Shown in pieces: positions 8,749 through 18,160 of a DNA stretch of 64,000 nt; position 1 is the stretch's first letter; each line of letters opens with the position of its first letter. The position numbers were made by a program, and so were the translations under genes. The notes below the pieces were generated by a model that had not been told where the DNA came from, made no database searches, and worked only from the letters and a program-made list of their open reading frames with translations. The stretch is from Endozoicomonas sp. SCSIO W0465 (GTDB taxonomy: Bacteria > Pseudomonadota > Gammaproteobacteria > Pseudomonadales > Endozoicomonadaceae): NCBI RefSeq assembly GCF_023716865.1, contig NZ_CP092417.1, positions 6,742,501 to 6,806,500 of the forward strand, given 5' to 3'.

Positions 8749-9869
8749 CTATTCAGCACTGAGCAAAGGCATATTACAGTAATTCCGAACAGCTCTATGA
8801 AGTGATTGATATATGTCCATTCCCTGTTTTCTGGCAGACGACAAATAGCTGCGAATCCGTGCAAACATAGAACCACCGTCTGCACTCCTGAAGCAGCCTG
8901 AGATTTTCTGCTTTAACTTGGCCATTCGAACATCCCGCTCACTGCCATTGTTATCGAAGGGAATGGTAAAATCTGACATGAAGCGCAGTGTCTCAGCCTT
9001 GAACTCAGTGAGTCGTTTGAAGAGATTGTAAGCTTTAGTATTCTTGACTTTCTTGCGCTTAAGCTCCTCTCGTTGCTTCTCCATATAGACGACTTCTTTC
9101 ATTAGAGCCCGCTGAAGCAACCGGTCATAAATCTTCTCGATTCGTTCACAGACAACACTTGGCATCTGTAGCATACCTATGGTCTTAAAGCCCTTGCAGT
9201 AATGCCAGGAAAGCCTCAGTAGCTTCATCAATCGCAACGCCAGTTGATTGCTGTCCCTATCAACAACACCCAAAAGCTCCCTCAGGTGATGGGCATTGCA
9301 AAGTACGTGAGTTGCCGCATATGCAAAATAGGATTTCCAATGATCATGAACCAGAACGCCTGCAAATGTTAGCAGTATGCCCATCGTGTCCATGGCCTCA
9401 CGACCTCGCTTTTCAGACAAGTAGTAGAGCGTCCATTGTTCATCCCGCATAACGTGTAGCCAGTGCAAAGAGCCCTCGGCCCGCATACCCGTTTCATCGG
9501 CTCCGGCAACAGACGATTCCCGCAAGGCGTCACGAATAACCTCTTCAGTAGAAGCCAGATTTTCATAGGTTCTGGCCACAAAATTGGCGACAGTGCCTGC
9601 ACTTACACTCATTTTATAGAGAGTATTAAAATACTCTGACACGCGCTTAAAAGGCAGGAAATGGTATTGGTTAAGATAGACGGCCATAGCCTGTGTGGCT
9701 GAGCCATATTGTGCGGCAGCGGTAACACCTTCCGGGAATTCAGCCTGATTCCGACAACCACAAGTGCAGATTTTTACTTCAGCTCTATGGGCCGTTACTT
9801 CAAATTCACCCGGTCTCCCTGGTTCAAACACCTGTCGTTCAATATATTTGACCGGCTCACTATCAAGAA
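8749..9869 (-). pseudogene. C-terminal part of split IS66 transposase (a)
   Basis: This reads the same as residues about 135-504 of the intact transposase, including the DDE core, but lacks the N-terminal DNA-binding region. That region lies 4.8 kb away at 14654-15056 on the same strand. The break is at an IS4-type insertion with the duplicated target tatcaagaa. An internal ATG would still allow a 360-residue product from 9831, but the DNA-binding part would be missing. Confidence 0.9.
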
Positions 9870-9992
9870 CTCGACTTTAGAGTCTGTATTAAACGATAAT
9901 TCGGTCAGCTTTTTATAGTGAAGCAAGCCGAAATCAGTGAACTGTTTTTCCAAGTTCGTTATTACTTCCGTTTTTTGCCTAAAAGCCTTTAG

Positions 9993-10429
9993 TTATGCTG
10001 CTTCTGAATTATCCGGTATTAACTGGTCGATCAGATCGCGAAAATTGAACTCATATTTTTGCTTATATCTGTTCCAGCCCTTGCGAATAGAGAACCTCGG
10101 AATAATTCCTGAAAGAGCAATTTTCATCATGCCTGCAGTGGTTGTATCCGGGCTTCTCCAGGGTATCCGAGAAATATTCAGACATGCCTGATTTTTACAA
10201 ACGGTTAATAACTGCAATAATGCATAGCCTGCCATTTTCAAATGCATCCATCGAAGCAGTGTTCGCAATTTCTGCTGCCATAAATGGCAACAGCCAAAAG
10301 CATGTTTGAGTTGGTGAAACATTGGCTCTACCGGCCATCTCCGGGAATAGGCACGAAGCACCTCCAGTCCCTCAAGTTCCGGATTGGTCGAGATGAATAT
10401 TCTGCTTTCGGTCAGACCTTTGTCATTTT
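9993..10429 (-). pseudogene. C-terminal part of split IS4-superfamily transposase (A)
   Basis: This stretch corresponds to the end of the 445-residue protein at 53192-54529. It includes the YREK-type block YSRRWPVEPMFHQLK that holds the catalytic glutamate. The N-terminal two thirds lie at 13679-14587, separated by the IS66-b insertion at the duplicated target gtcatttt. Confidence 0.88.
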
Positions 10430-10691
10430 GTAACTGTTCAGCACCCCCACATAAATCTGGAATTTTCTGATTTTTATACCATCCTCTTAAGCACCATTTT
10501 TCCACAATATTCGCCAGCATGATTCCAGAACTACCCGCAACTATGTCGGCTGAGATTCTCTTGAAAGAGAATGCAGAGCTGCGGATGAGAGTTGCCTGTC
10601 TGGAAGAGCGATGTCGAGAATTGGAAGAAAAGGTTGGCAAGAACAGTCAAAACAGCAGCAAGCCGCCATCGTCTGATGGTTATCAAAAACC

Positions 10692-12324
10692 GTAACTGTT
10701 CAGCACCCCCACATAAATCTGGAATTTTCTGATTTTTATACCATCCTCTTAAGTACCATTTTTCCACAATATTCGCCAGCATGATTCCAGAACTACCCGC
10801 AACTATGTCGGCTGAGATTCTCTTGAAAGAGAATGCAGAGCTGCGGATGAGAGTTGCCTGTCTGGAAGAGCGATGTCGAGAATTGGAAGAAAAGGTTGGC
10901 AAGAACAGTCAAAACAGCAGCAAGCCGCCATCGTCTGATGGTTATCAAAAACCTTGTAAAAACAGTAATTCTCCAGATCATTCTGACGACCTTTCCGCAG
11001 ATAAAGGTACCGATCCATCGGATGAAAAACCCAATCCTAAAAGTCTGAGACAGTCTTCTGGTAATAAAGCCGGTGGAAAGAAAGGGCATCAGGGCACTTG
11101 TCTTAAACAGGTCGATATCCCTGACTATATTGAGTACCTTCCGGTTAAAGAATGCAATAAATGTCAGGCGTCTCTTCTTGATAGTGAGCCGGTCAAATAT
11201 ATTGAACGACAGGTGTTTGAACCAGGGAGACCGGGTGAATTTGAAGTAACGGCCCATAGAGCTGAAGTAAAAATCTGCACTTGTGGTTGTCGGAATCAGG
11301 CTGAATTCCCGGAAGGTGTTACCGCTGCCGCACAATATGGCTCAGCCACACAGGCTATGGCCGTCTATCTTAACCAATACCATTTCCTGCCTTTTAAGCG
11401 CGTGTCAGAGTATTTTAATACTCTCTATAAAATGAGTGTAAGTGCAGGCACTGTCGCCAATTTTGTGGCCAGAACCTATGAAAATCTGGCTTCTACTGAA
11501 GAGGTTATTCGTGACGCCTTGCGGGAATCGTCTGTTGCCGGAGCCGATGAAACGGGTATGCGGGCCGAGGGCTCTTTGCACTGGCTACACGTTATGCGGG
11601 ATGAACAATGGACGCTCTACTACTTGTCTGAAAAGCGAGGTCGTGAGGTTGTCTGAAAAGCGAGGTCGTGAGGCCATGGACACGATGGGCATACTGCTAA
11701 CATTTGCAGGCGTTCTGGTTCATGATCATTGGAAATCCTATTTTGCATATGCGGCAACTCACGTACTTTGCAATGCCCATCACCTGAGGGAGCTTTTGGG
11801 TGTTGTTGATAGGGACAGCAATCAACTGGCGTTGCGATTGATGAAGCTACTGAGGCTTTCCTGGCATTACTGCAAGGGCTTTAAGACCATAGGTATGCTA
11901 CAGATGCCAAGTGTTGTCTGTGAACGAATCGAGAAGATTTATGACCGGTTGCTTCAGCGGGCTCTAATGAAAGAAGTCGTCTATATGGAGAAGCAACGAG
12001 AGGAGCTTAAGCGCAAGAAAGTCAAGAATACTAAAGCTTACAATCTCTTCAAACGACTCACTGAGTTCAAGGCTGAGACACTGCGCTTCATGTCAGATTT
12101 TACCATTCCCTTCGATAACAATGGCAGTGAGCGGGATGTTCGAATGGCCAAGTTAAAGCAGAAAATCTCAGGCTGCTTCAGGAGTGCAGACGGTGGTTCT
12201 ATGTTTGCACGGATTCGCAGCTATTTGTCGTCTGCCAGAAAACAGGGAATGGACATATATCAATCACTTCATAGAGCTGTTCGGAATTACTGTAATATGC
12301 CTTTGCTCAGTGCTGAATAGTTAC
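10692..12324 (+). mobile_element. Innermost IS66 element (c), 1633 bp
   Basis: It is flanked by caaaaacc on both sides (10684-10691 and 12325-12332) and inserted 262 bp into IS66-b. It is 25 bp longer than the 1608-bp standard because of a tandem duplication near 11625-11675. Confidence 0.92.
10781..12320 (+). pseudogene. IS66 transposase (c), broken by a 25-bp tandem duplication
   Basis: The gene starts normally and reads to codon 291, where a directly repeated 25-bp block (ttgtctgaaaagcgaggtcg and five more bases) shifts the frame. Translation stops at 11656. The downstream half continues in another frame from within the duplication to 12320. Since 25 is not a multiple of three, the DDE core is divided between frames and the copy should be inactive in cis. 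The duplication is not present in any other copy here. Confidence 0.9.
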
Positions 12325-12332
12325 CAAAAACC

Positions 12333-13674
12333 TTGTAAAAACAGTAATTCTCCAGATCATTCTGACGACCTTTCCGCAGATAAAGGTACCGATCCATCGG
12401 ATGAAAAACCCAATCCTAAAAGTCTGAGACAGTCTTCTGGTAATAAAGCCGGTGGAAAGAAAGGGCATCAGGGCACTTGTCTTAAACAGGTCGATATCCC
12501 TGACTATATTGAGTACCTTCCGGTTAAAGAATGCAATAAATGTCAGGCGTCTCTTCTTGATAGTGAGCCGGTCAAATATATTGAACGACAGGTGTTTGAA
12601 CCAGGGAGACCGGGTGAATTTGAAGTAACGGCCCATAGAGCTGAAGTAAAAATCTGCACTTGTGGTTGTCGGAATCAGGCTGAATTCCCGGAAGGTGTTA
12701 CCGCTGCCGCACAATATGGCTCAGCCACACAGGCTATGGCCGTCTATCTTAACCAATACCATTTCCTGCCTTTTAAGCGCGTGTCAGAGTATTTTAATAC
12801 TCTCTATAAAATGAGTGTAAGTGCAGGCACTGTCGCCAATTTTGTGGCCAGAACCTATGAAAATCTGGCTTCTACTGAAGAGGTTATTCGTGACGCCTTG
12901 CGGGAATCGTCTGTTGCCGGAGCCGATGAAACGGGTATGCGGGCCGAGGGCTCTTTGCACTGGCTACACGTTATGCGGGATGAACAATGGACGCTCTACT
13001 ACTTGTCTGAAAAGCGAGGTCGTGAGGCCATGGACACGATGGGCATACTGCTAACATTTGCAGGCGTTCTGGTTCATGATCATTGGAAATCCTATTTTGC
13101 ATATGCGGCAACTCACGTACTTTGCAATGCCCATCACCTGAGGGAGCTTTTGGGTGTTGTTGATAGGGACAGCAATCAACTGGCGTTGCGATTGATGAAG
13201 CTACTGAGGCTTTCCTGGCATTACTGCAAGGGCTTTAAGACCATAGGTATGCTACAGATGCCAAGTGTTGTCTGTGAACGAATCGAGAAGATTTATGACC
13301 GGTTGCTTCAGCGGGCTCTAATGAAAGAAGTCGTCTATATGGAGAAGCAACGAGAGGAGCTTAAGCGCAAGAAAGTCAAGAATACTAAAGCTTACAATCT
13401 CTTCAAACGACTCACTGAGTTCAAGGCTGAGACACTGCGCTTCATGTCAGATTTTACCATTCCCTTCGATAACAATGGCAGTGAGCGGGATGTTCGAATG
13501 GCCAAGTTAAAGCAGAAAATCTCAGGCTGCTTCAGGAGTGCAGACGGTGGTTCTATGTTTGCACGGATTCGCAGCTATTTGTCGTCTGCCAGAAAACAGG
13601 GAATGGACATATATCAATCACTTCATAGAGCTGTTCGGAATTACTGTAATATGCCTTTGCTCAGTGCTGAATAG
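12333..13674 (+). pseudogene. C-terminal part of split IS66 transposase (b)
   Basis: This part continues the frame of 10519-10691 after the IS66-c insertion and covers residues about 58-504, with zinc ribbon and the whole DDE core. An upstream in-frame ATG inside IS66-c (12184) could give a chimeric 496-residue protein with a foreign N-terminus lacking the leucine-zipper segment. Whether such a protein can bind the IS ends is unknown. Confidence 0.85.
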
Positions 13675-13678
13675 TTAC

Positions 13679-14587
13679 GTCATTTTCAAAGCGACTCCAG
13701 ACGACGCGTACTTCACGACCTTTAAGGAATCTGGCGCGACAGATCAGGGTACGATAACGTATTTTGCGAAATTTGCCGTACATCCATACTGTTGCTTTTT
13801 CTTCCGGCAGTTTCTTAACCTGTTCTGTCGTCATCTTGATGCCGTACTTTTTTGGGCGCCCTCGCTTCTTTACGGTGGGTGCTGGCGGCAAAGCATAGAG
13901 GGCCCGATTTGAAGGTATCTGACCAACAACTTCTATGTTCATTTCCAGAGCTGGCTTTATCAGTGTCCAGTTCATATACCAGCAATCGGTTAGCAGGCGT
14001 AGCACTCGATCCTTCACTTCATTGCGTACCACCCTGAGCATGGCCACGGCAATTTTCAGTTTGCTGGTGTTACCTGAAGCTGGTGTCGGAAATGAGATCA
14101 CCGGTATGGCGGTAAATACTTCATCTGCAGCCCGCTCAAATATGATGGCCAGGGAAACCCAACACTGCCCCCAGATGTACGTCGGCCGATTGCGTTTCTT
14201 GCTGTGTTGATGATGTGTACGACAAGCAGGGGCTTTGTCGGAAAACCGTTCGATTACCCAGTCATCAAGCCCCAGGACCACAGGTTGATTCTCAGGAGCT
14301 TTGGAGCAGACCAGACGGATCAAGTGGCGTGCCAAGTTCTTCCATTGCCACTTGCCCTGAGATAGCCAGTGGTGGTAGCTGCTCCACACACAATGAAAAT
14401 CAATTGTTAACAACGCCTGTGTAACAAAGCCGTCGGCTGAAAGCATGCAACCGAACAGCAGTTCGCAGAACGTTGGTACTGCAGTTGATGATAGCGCTCC
14501 AGCAAGAAAGGTTGTATATGAAGCGAGCTCCCTGAGGATTACTTGATGATCTGAAGTGAGCATGGCAACCATCTCGAATTTCGTCAT
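13679..14587 (-). pseudogene. N-terminal part of split IS4-superfamily transposase (A)
   Basis: This encodes residues 1-303 of the 445-residue enzyme at 53192-54529, starting MTKFEMVAMLTSD and including the first Asp (VLGLDDWVIERF) and the second (LLTDCWYMNW). The catalytic Glu block is 3.2 kb away at 9993-10429. The reading frame runs a few codons into the IS66 end. Confidence 0.88.
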
Positions 14588-14653
14588 TGGGGATGGTTGC
14601 TTTTAGCAGATTATGCGCCGGAACTATTGTGCTCTTAAAACTCTAAAGTCGAG

Positions 14654-15056
14654 TATCAAGAAGAGACGCCTGACATTTATTGCATTCTTTAACCGGAAGG
14701 TACTCAATATAGTCAGGGATATCGACCTGTTTAAGACAAGTGCCCTGATGCCCTTTCTTTCCACCGGCTTTATTACCAGAAGACTGTCTCAGACTTTTAG
14801 GATTGGGTTTTTCATCCGATGGATCGGTACCTTTATCTGCGGAAAGGTCGTCAGAATGATCTGGAGAATTACTGTTTTTACAAGGTTTTTGATAACCATC
14901 AGACGATGGCGGCTTGCTGCTGTTTTGACTGTTCTTGCCAACCTTTTCTTCCAATTCTCGACATCGCTCTTCCAGACAGGCAACTCTCATCCGCAGCTCT
15001 GCATTCTCTTTCAAGAGAATCTCAGCCGACATAGTTGCGGGTAGTTCTGGAATCAT
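14654..15056 (-). pseudogene. N-terminal part of split IS66 transposase (a)
   Basis: These are residues 1-134 of the IS66 transposase: leucine-zipper-like helix, Ser/Asn/Asp-rich linker and the first zinc-ribbon cysteine pair. The part is separated from its DDE core at 8749-9869 by the IS4-type insertion. The frame closes a few codons into that element. Confidence 0.88.
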
Positions 15057-15153
15057 GCTGGCGAATATTGTGGAAAAATGGTGCTTAAGAGGATGGTATA
15101 AAAATCAGAAAATTCCAGATTTATGTGGGGGTGCTGAACAGTTACAATTAATC

Positions 15154-15384
15154 ATTAGGTAAACCCCCGGCTGTGCCGGGATGACTCGCATAGGTTTTAC
15201 CGACGCTTCGGTAGCTAACCTCGAAGATTCCACCACAAATCAAGAGGTTTGACTTATGCCAGACTACAAAAGTCTGACTCATACTCGCTGGGATTGTAAA
15301 TATCATATCGTGTTCATTCCCGGGAAAAGACGAAAAGTCATCCACGGAAGTTTGAGGGTATGTACTCAAAAACTAATATTTTGA
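15154..15384 (+). pseudogene. 5' remnant of an IS200/IS605-type element (tnpA)
   Basis: After the IS66 target duplication comes a GC-rich imperfect hairpin (cccccggctgtgccggg, about 15165-15181) of the kind found at the left end of IS200-type elements. An ATG at 15256 then opens MPDYKSLTHTRWDCKYHIVF, the conserved start of Y1 transposase TnpA. The match ends after about 34 residues where another element begins, and a stop follows at 15384. The catalytic HUH and tyrosine are missing, so this is a dead fragment. Confidence 0.75.
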
Positions 15385-15420
15385 GGAAAATACCGTCCCT
15401 ACAGTCTACCTTTCAGGGTC

Positions 15421-15948
15421 ATGAATACATCGCTTGATAACCTTTCTACTGAAAAGCTGCTTGCCTTCATAACTCAGCAGCAGGAGCACATGGTTCAGCT
15501 TCAGGAACGGATAAAGATTCTGGAAAACGAAATCACTCGCTTGAACAAGCTGAACCCAACACCAGATATAAAGCCAAACACCAAACCATCCGATAGCCAC
15601 GACGATAACGGCAATAACATAGGTGTTTCTATCTCCTCAGGGGAGCTCAGTAATCTGATTACCAAAAGCCACGAATCGTTCCACCAAAAGTTCCTGACAT
15701 TATTGCATCGCCCGTACCGGGCCTATGTGCTGAATGCAGAAGCCATCGGCTATCTCAGGGAGCATGAATTCGCAAAGAAATGGCAGCGTATACTGGCGCA
15801 ATATCAGGATGTCCACTTCCTGAGTGAGAAAGCCCGGAAAACCTTTATGAACGACATCGGTCTCACAGGCTCCAGAAATCACCAAAGAGCCAGTGAAGCC
15901 ATGTTATACGGAAGCCTGATCAGCCACGGGTTCAATCTGGTGACATAA
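15421..15948 (+). pseudogene. Internally deleted IS66-like transposase, still in frame
   Basis: The 175 codons align in blocks to the 576-residue transposase at 50829-52559. The N-terminal coiled segment (QLQERIKILENEITRLNKLN, then PNTKP) matches its residues about 30-78. VSISSGELSNLITK matches VSISAGQLSNLLTK. The block LLHRPYRAYVLNAEAIGYLR to YGSLISHGFN matches the segment ending YGSLIHHGFN. At least two internal segments, including the first catalytic Asp (TDDTGS), and the whole C-terminus are missing, yet no stop interrupts the frame. The last codon overlaps the start of the repeat-protein gene (TAATG). The upstream sequence tactcaaaaact resembles the terminal repeat of the 50.8-kb element. 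Confidence 0.75.
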
Positions 15949-17798
15949 TGATCCCATTCTATAATGAATCAAGTCTGGCGACGGGGAGTGCGAATTCCAC
16001 AGGGTTACCTTCTGGTAGTGATCACACAACGTCATCCAGACCATCAAGCTCTTTCTATTCAGGTCGGCACGTATCAAGACAAGAACCCATTGGAAGCAGC
16101 CTTCCAGCCATAGATAATTATGAGCCCCCTAAAGAAAAAGTATCTTTAAAGAGAAATGTTTCTCACATTGAAGTTGCAGTACAGGATGAAAAATTAAAGA
16201 GAAAACGACCGGATCGTGAAAATGAGTATCAACAAGATTCATTGATAGCGACTTTAGATCAATTAAAGGGCCTTTGCCAGGAACGCAAAATCACCGTTAA
16301 ACCAACGTTAGATAAGCTGGTTAATTCTTGCCCGAATGAGTCGAAAGTCCAACTGGTATCCAAGCTTGGCATTTATTTTAGTAGTGTGGAAAGAACCGTT
16401 AAAAACACGGGTACGATTACCAGCATGCTCTTGAAGGGCGAAGGAAGCTCAAGAACAAAGAAAAACATTAAAGAGTTTCTGAGTATTGAAGACCGTGATG
16501 TACAAGCAATAGCATGTTATCCATTTATTACATCCATTTCTTCCATCTGTAATGGTAAAGGCTTTCCCAAAGCCGAGGACGTGGACACGCTGCTGAAGCT
16601 ACCGAGCCTCCAGAAGGATGGTCAGCTTGACCGGCAACTGCTGAGCTCCATTTCTTCCATGATGAGTGGCCGGGGCTTTCCCGAAGCCGGGGACGTGGAC
16701 ACGCTGCTGAAGCTACCGAGCCTCCAGAAGGATGGCCAGCTTGACCGACAACTGCTGAGTTCCATTTCTTCCATGATGAGTAGCCGGGGCTTTCCCAAAG
16801 CCGGGGACGTGGACAAGCTGCTTAAGCTACCGAGCCTCCAGAAGGATGGCCAGCTTGACCGGCAACTGCTGAGCTCCATTTCTTCCATCTGTAATGGTAA
16901 AGGCTTTCCCAAAGCCAGGAACGTGGACAAGCTGCTTAAGCTACCGAGCCTCCAGAAGGATGGCCAGCTTGACCGACAACTGCTGAGCTCCATTTCTTCC
17001 ATGATGAGTAGCCGGGGCTTTCCCAAAGCCGGGGACGTGGACACGCTGCTGAAGCTACCGAGCCTCCAGAAGGATGGCCAGCTTGACCGGCAACTACTGA
17101 GTTCTATTTCTTCTATCTGTAATGGTAAAGGCTTTCCCAAAGCCGGGGATGTGGACAAGCTGCTTAAGCTACCGAGCCTCCAGAAGGATGGCCAGCTTGA
17201 CCGGCAACTGCTGAGCTCCATTTCTTCCATCTGTCATGGTAAAGGCTTTCCCAAAGCCGGGGACGTGAACACGCTGCTGACGCTACCCAGCCTCCAGAAG
17301 GATGGCCAGCTTGACCGGCAACTGCTGAGCTCCATTTCTTCCATCTGTCATAGTAAAGGCTTTCCCAAAGCCGGGGATGTGGACACGCTGCTGAAGCTAC
17401 CGGGCCTCCAGAAGGAGGGCCAGCTTGACCGGCAACTGCTGAGCTCCATTTCTTCCATCTGTAATGGAAAAGGCTTTCCCAAAGCCGGGGATGTGGACAC
17501 GCTGCTGAAGCTACCGAGCCTCCAGAAGGATGGCCAGCCTGACCGGCAACTGCTGAGCTCCATTTCTTCCATGATGAGTGGCCGGGGCTTTCCCAAAGCC
17601 GGGGATATGAACACGTTGCTGAAGCTACCAGACCTCCAGAAGGATGGCCAGCTTGACCGGCAACGGCTGAGCTCCATTTCCTCCATCTGTCATGGTAAAG
17701 GCTTTCCGAACGAGAATTTAGTTTCACGAATTATAGAATCTATAGGTCTCAAGAATCTGGAACTACCAGAAGGCCTTAAGTCCCGCTTAACGAATTGA
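15948..17798 (+). CDS. 38-residue tandem-repeat protein, candidate host-directed effector
   Basis: The 616-residue protein has no family name that I recognise. Residues 1-60 are Ser/Thr-rich and probably disordered. KLKRKRP at 82-88 looks like a eukaryotic nuclear localisation signal. Residues 95-195 form a helical N-terminal region. Residues 196-575 are ten near-perfect 38-residue repeats, and 576-616 is a degenerate closing repeat. The consensus is two predicted helices per unit, one around DRQLLSSISS and one around VDTLLKLPSL, joined by GKGFPKAGD and QKDGQ loops. Almost all variation falls in five residues at the helix-loop junction: IC-N/H-G/S-K or MM-S-G/S-R. The start overlaps the stop of the preceding IS66-like remnant and no strong ribosome-binding site is visible, so expression is uncertain. 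An alpha-solenoid binding protein is inferred; its ligand is unknown. Confidence 0.8.
   Translation: MIPFYNESSLATGSANSTGLPSGSDHTTSSRPSSSFYSGRHVSRQEPIGSSLPAIDNYEPPKEKVSLKRNVSHIEVAVQDEKLKRKRPDRENEYQQDSLIATLDQLKGLCQERKITVKPTLDKLVNSCPNESKVQLVSKLGIYFSSVERTVKNTGTITSMLLKGEGSSRTKKNIKEFLSIEDRDVQAIACYPFITSISSICNGKGFPKAEDVDTLLKLPSLQKDGQLDRQLLSSISSMMSGRGFPEAGDVDTLLKLPSLQKDGQLDRQLLSSISSMMSSRGFPKAGDVDKLLKLPSLQKDGQLDRQLLSSISSICNGKGFPKARNVDKLLKLPSLQKDGQLDRQLLSSISSMMSSRGFPKAGDVDTLLKLPSLQKDGQLDRQLLSSISSICNGKGFPKAGDVDKLLKLPSLQKDGQLDRQLLSSISSICHGKGFPKAGDVNTLLTLPSLQKDGQLDRQLLSSISSICHSKGFPKAGDVDTLLKLPGLQKEGQLDRQLLSSISSICNGKGFPKAGDVDTLLKLPSLQKDGQPDRQLLSSISSMMSGRGFPKAGDMNTLLKLPDLQKDGQLDRQRLSSISSICHGKGFPNENLVSRIIESIGLKNLELPEGLKSRLTN
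16533..17672 (+). repeat. Ten tandem 114-bp coding repeats
   Basis: The units are exactly 114 bp, in frame with the repeat protein, and nearly identical outside a 15-bp cassette. The cassette comes in two unrelated versions, atctgtaatggtaaa-like and atgatgagtggccgg-like. In each, one codon alternates between Gly and Ser, and in the first version another alternates between Asn and His. The order of the varying pair along the protein, including the closing repeat, is NG, SG, SS, NG, SS, NG, HG, HS, NG, SG, HG. Recombination between units would easily change repeat number. Confidence 0.95.
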
Positions 17799-17910
17799 AA
17801 AAGAAAGGCTGAAGGAATTGAAAGGAGTGTTCCCTGTGCTGTTCAGGCAAAATACCTGTGCTCATAACAACGCACCCATATGGCGCTGCACAGGGACGTT
17901 ACAAAATGGT

Positions 17911-18126
17911 AATTCCAAAGCCTGAAAAAAATCGAGATTGATTTTACCGATGCCAAGCTGACTGGCATGGCCGGAAGCCTGTTCATAGCCCGGCTTGCCA
18001 ACCAGCTCAAACTGCCCGAGCTGCTTGAAGAACACATCCACCTCAAGAAACGTAATCGCGGTTGCCCCACTCATTGAGCAAGGAATCCCTGTCTGGGCCC
18101 GCATGGATAATGCCTGCTACATTTGA
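17911..18126 (+). pseudogene. Remnant of an IS1380-like transposase gene
   Basis: From 17931 one frame reads KIEIDFTDAKLTGMAGSLFI and continues ARLANQLKLPELLEEH, resembling the start of IS1380-family transposases. It shifts frame near the front and again at about 18068. A second piece, GIPVWARMDNACY (18082-18120), looks like a catalytic-domain fragment from further along the same protein. Most of the gene is deleted. The family call is by sequence character only. Confidence 0.5.
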
Positions 18127-18160
18127 TAAAAATTCCACGGTAGTCTGGGAGAAAATCAGA

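Larger units (their letters stand above)
10430..13678 (+). mobile_element. IS66 element (b) inside IS4-type A
   Basis: It has IS66 termini and is flanked by gtcatttt on both sides (10422-10429 and 13679-13686). Its length minus IS66-c and one 8-bp repeat is 1608 bp. The transposase start is at 10519, is cut at 10691 by IS66-c, and resumes at 12333 to the stop at 13672-13674. The long reading frame 12333-13674 is the C-terminal part of this copy. Confidence 0.92.
9870..14653 (-). mobile_element. IS4-superfamily element A, interrupted by nested IS66 copies
   Basis: The ends are a perfect 13-bp inverted repeat (CTCGACTTTAGAG and complement), with a 9-bp target duplication tatcaagaa. Removing IS66-b (10430-13678) and one 8-bp repeat gives 1527 bp, exactly the length of intact copy B at 53069-54595. 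Its transposase is broken into a C-terminal part (9993-10429) and an N-terminal part (13679-14587). Confidence 0.92.
8745..15145 (-). mobile_element. Outer IS66 element (a) carrying three further nested ISs
   Basis: The ends are the IS66 termini, and the element is flanked by the 8-bp direct repeat aattaatc (8737-8744 and 15146-15153). Subtracting the IS4-type insertion (9870-14653) plus its 9-bp duplication leaves exactly 1608 bp, the length of the intact copy at 26105-27712. The transposase is therefore split into a C-terminal part (8749-9869) and an N-terminal part (14654-15056). The order of insertion is this IS66 first, then IS4-type, then IS66-b, then IS66-c. Confidence 0.92.

Noticed and set aside
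9993..10640. 215-codon minus-strand frame joining the IS4-type C-terminus to antisense IS66
   Set aside because: Only 9993-10429 is real IS4-type coding sequence; the rest is antisense read-through across the insertion.
10531..10902. Minus-strand frames spanning the IS66-b/IS66-c junction
   Set aside because: Antisense of the transposase start. The chimera arises only from the nested insertion.
15160..15185. GC-rich inverted repeat taken as a possible CRISPR or attenuator element
   Set aside because: It is single, not repeated, and lies at the expected place for an IS200-type left-end hairpin before tnpA.
16622..17230. Long minus-strand frames (also 17164-17727 and 17348-17686) within the repeat array
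   Set aside because: They are shadows of the 114-bp coding repeats. Any frame without a stop in one unit stays open across all units.
16533..17672. Tandem 114-bp array considered as CRISPR
   Set aside because: Units are contiguous coding repeats without spacers, all in one open frame.
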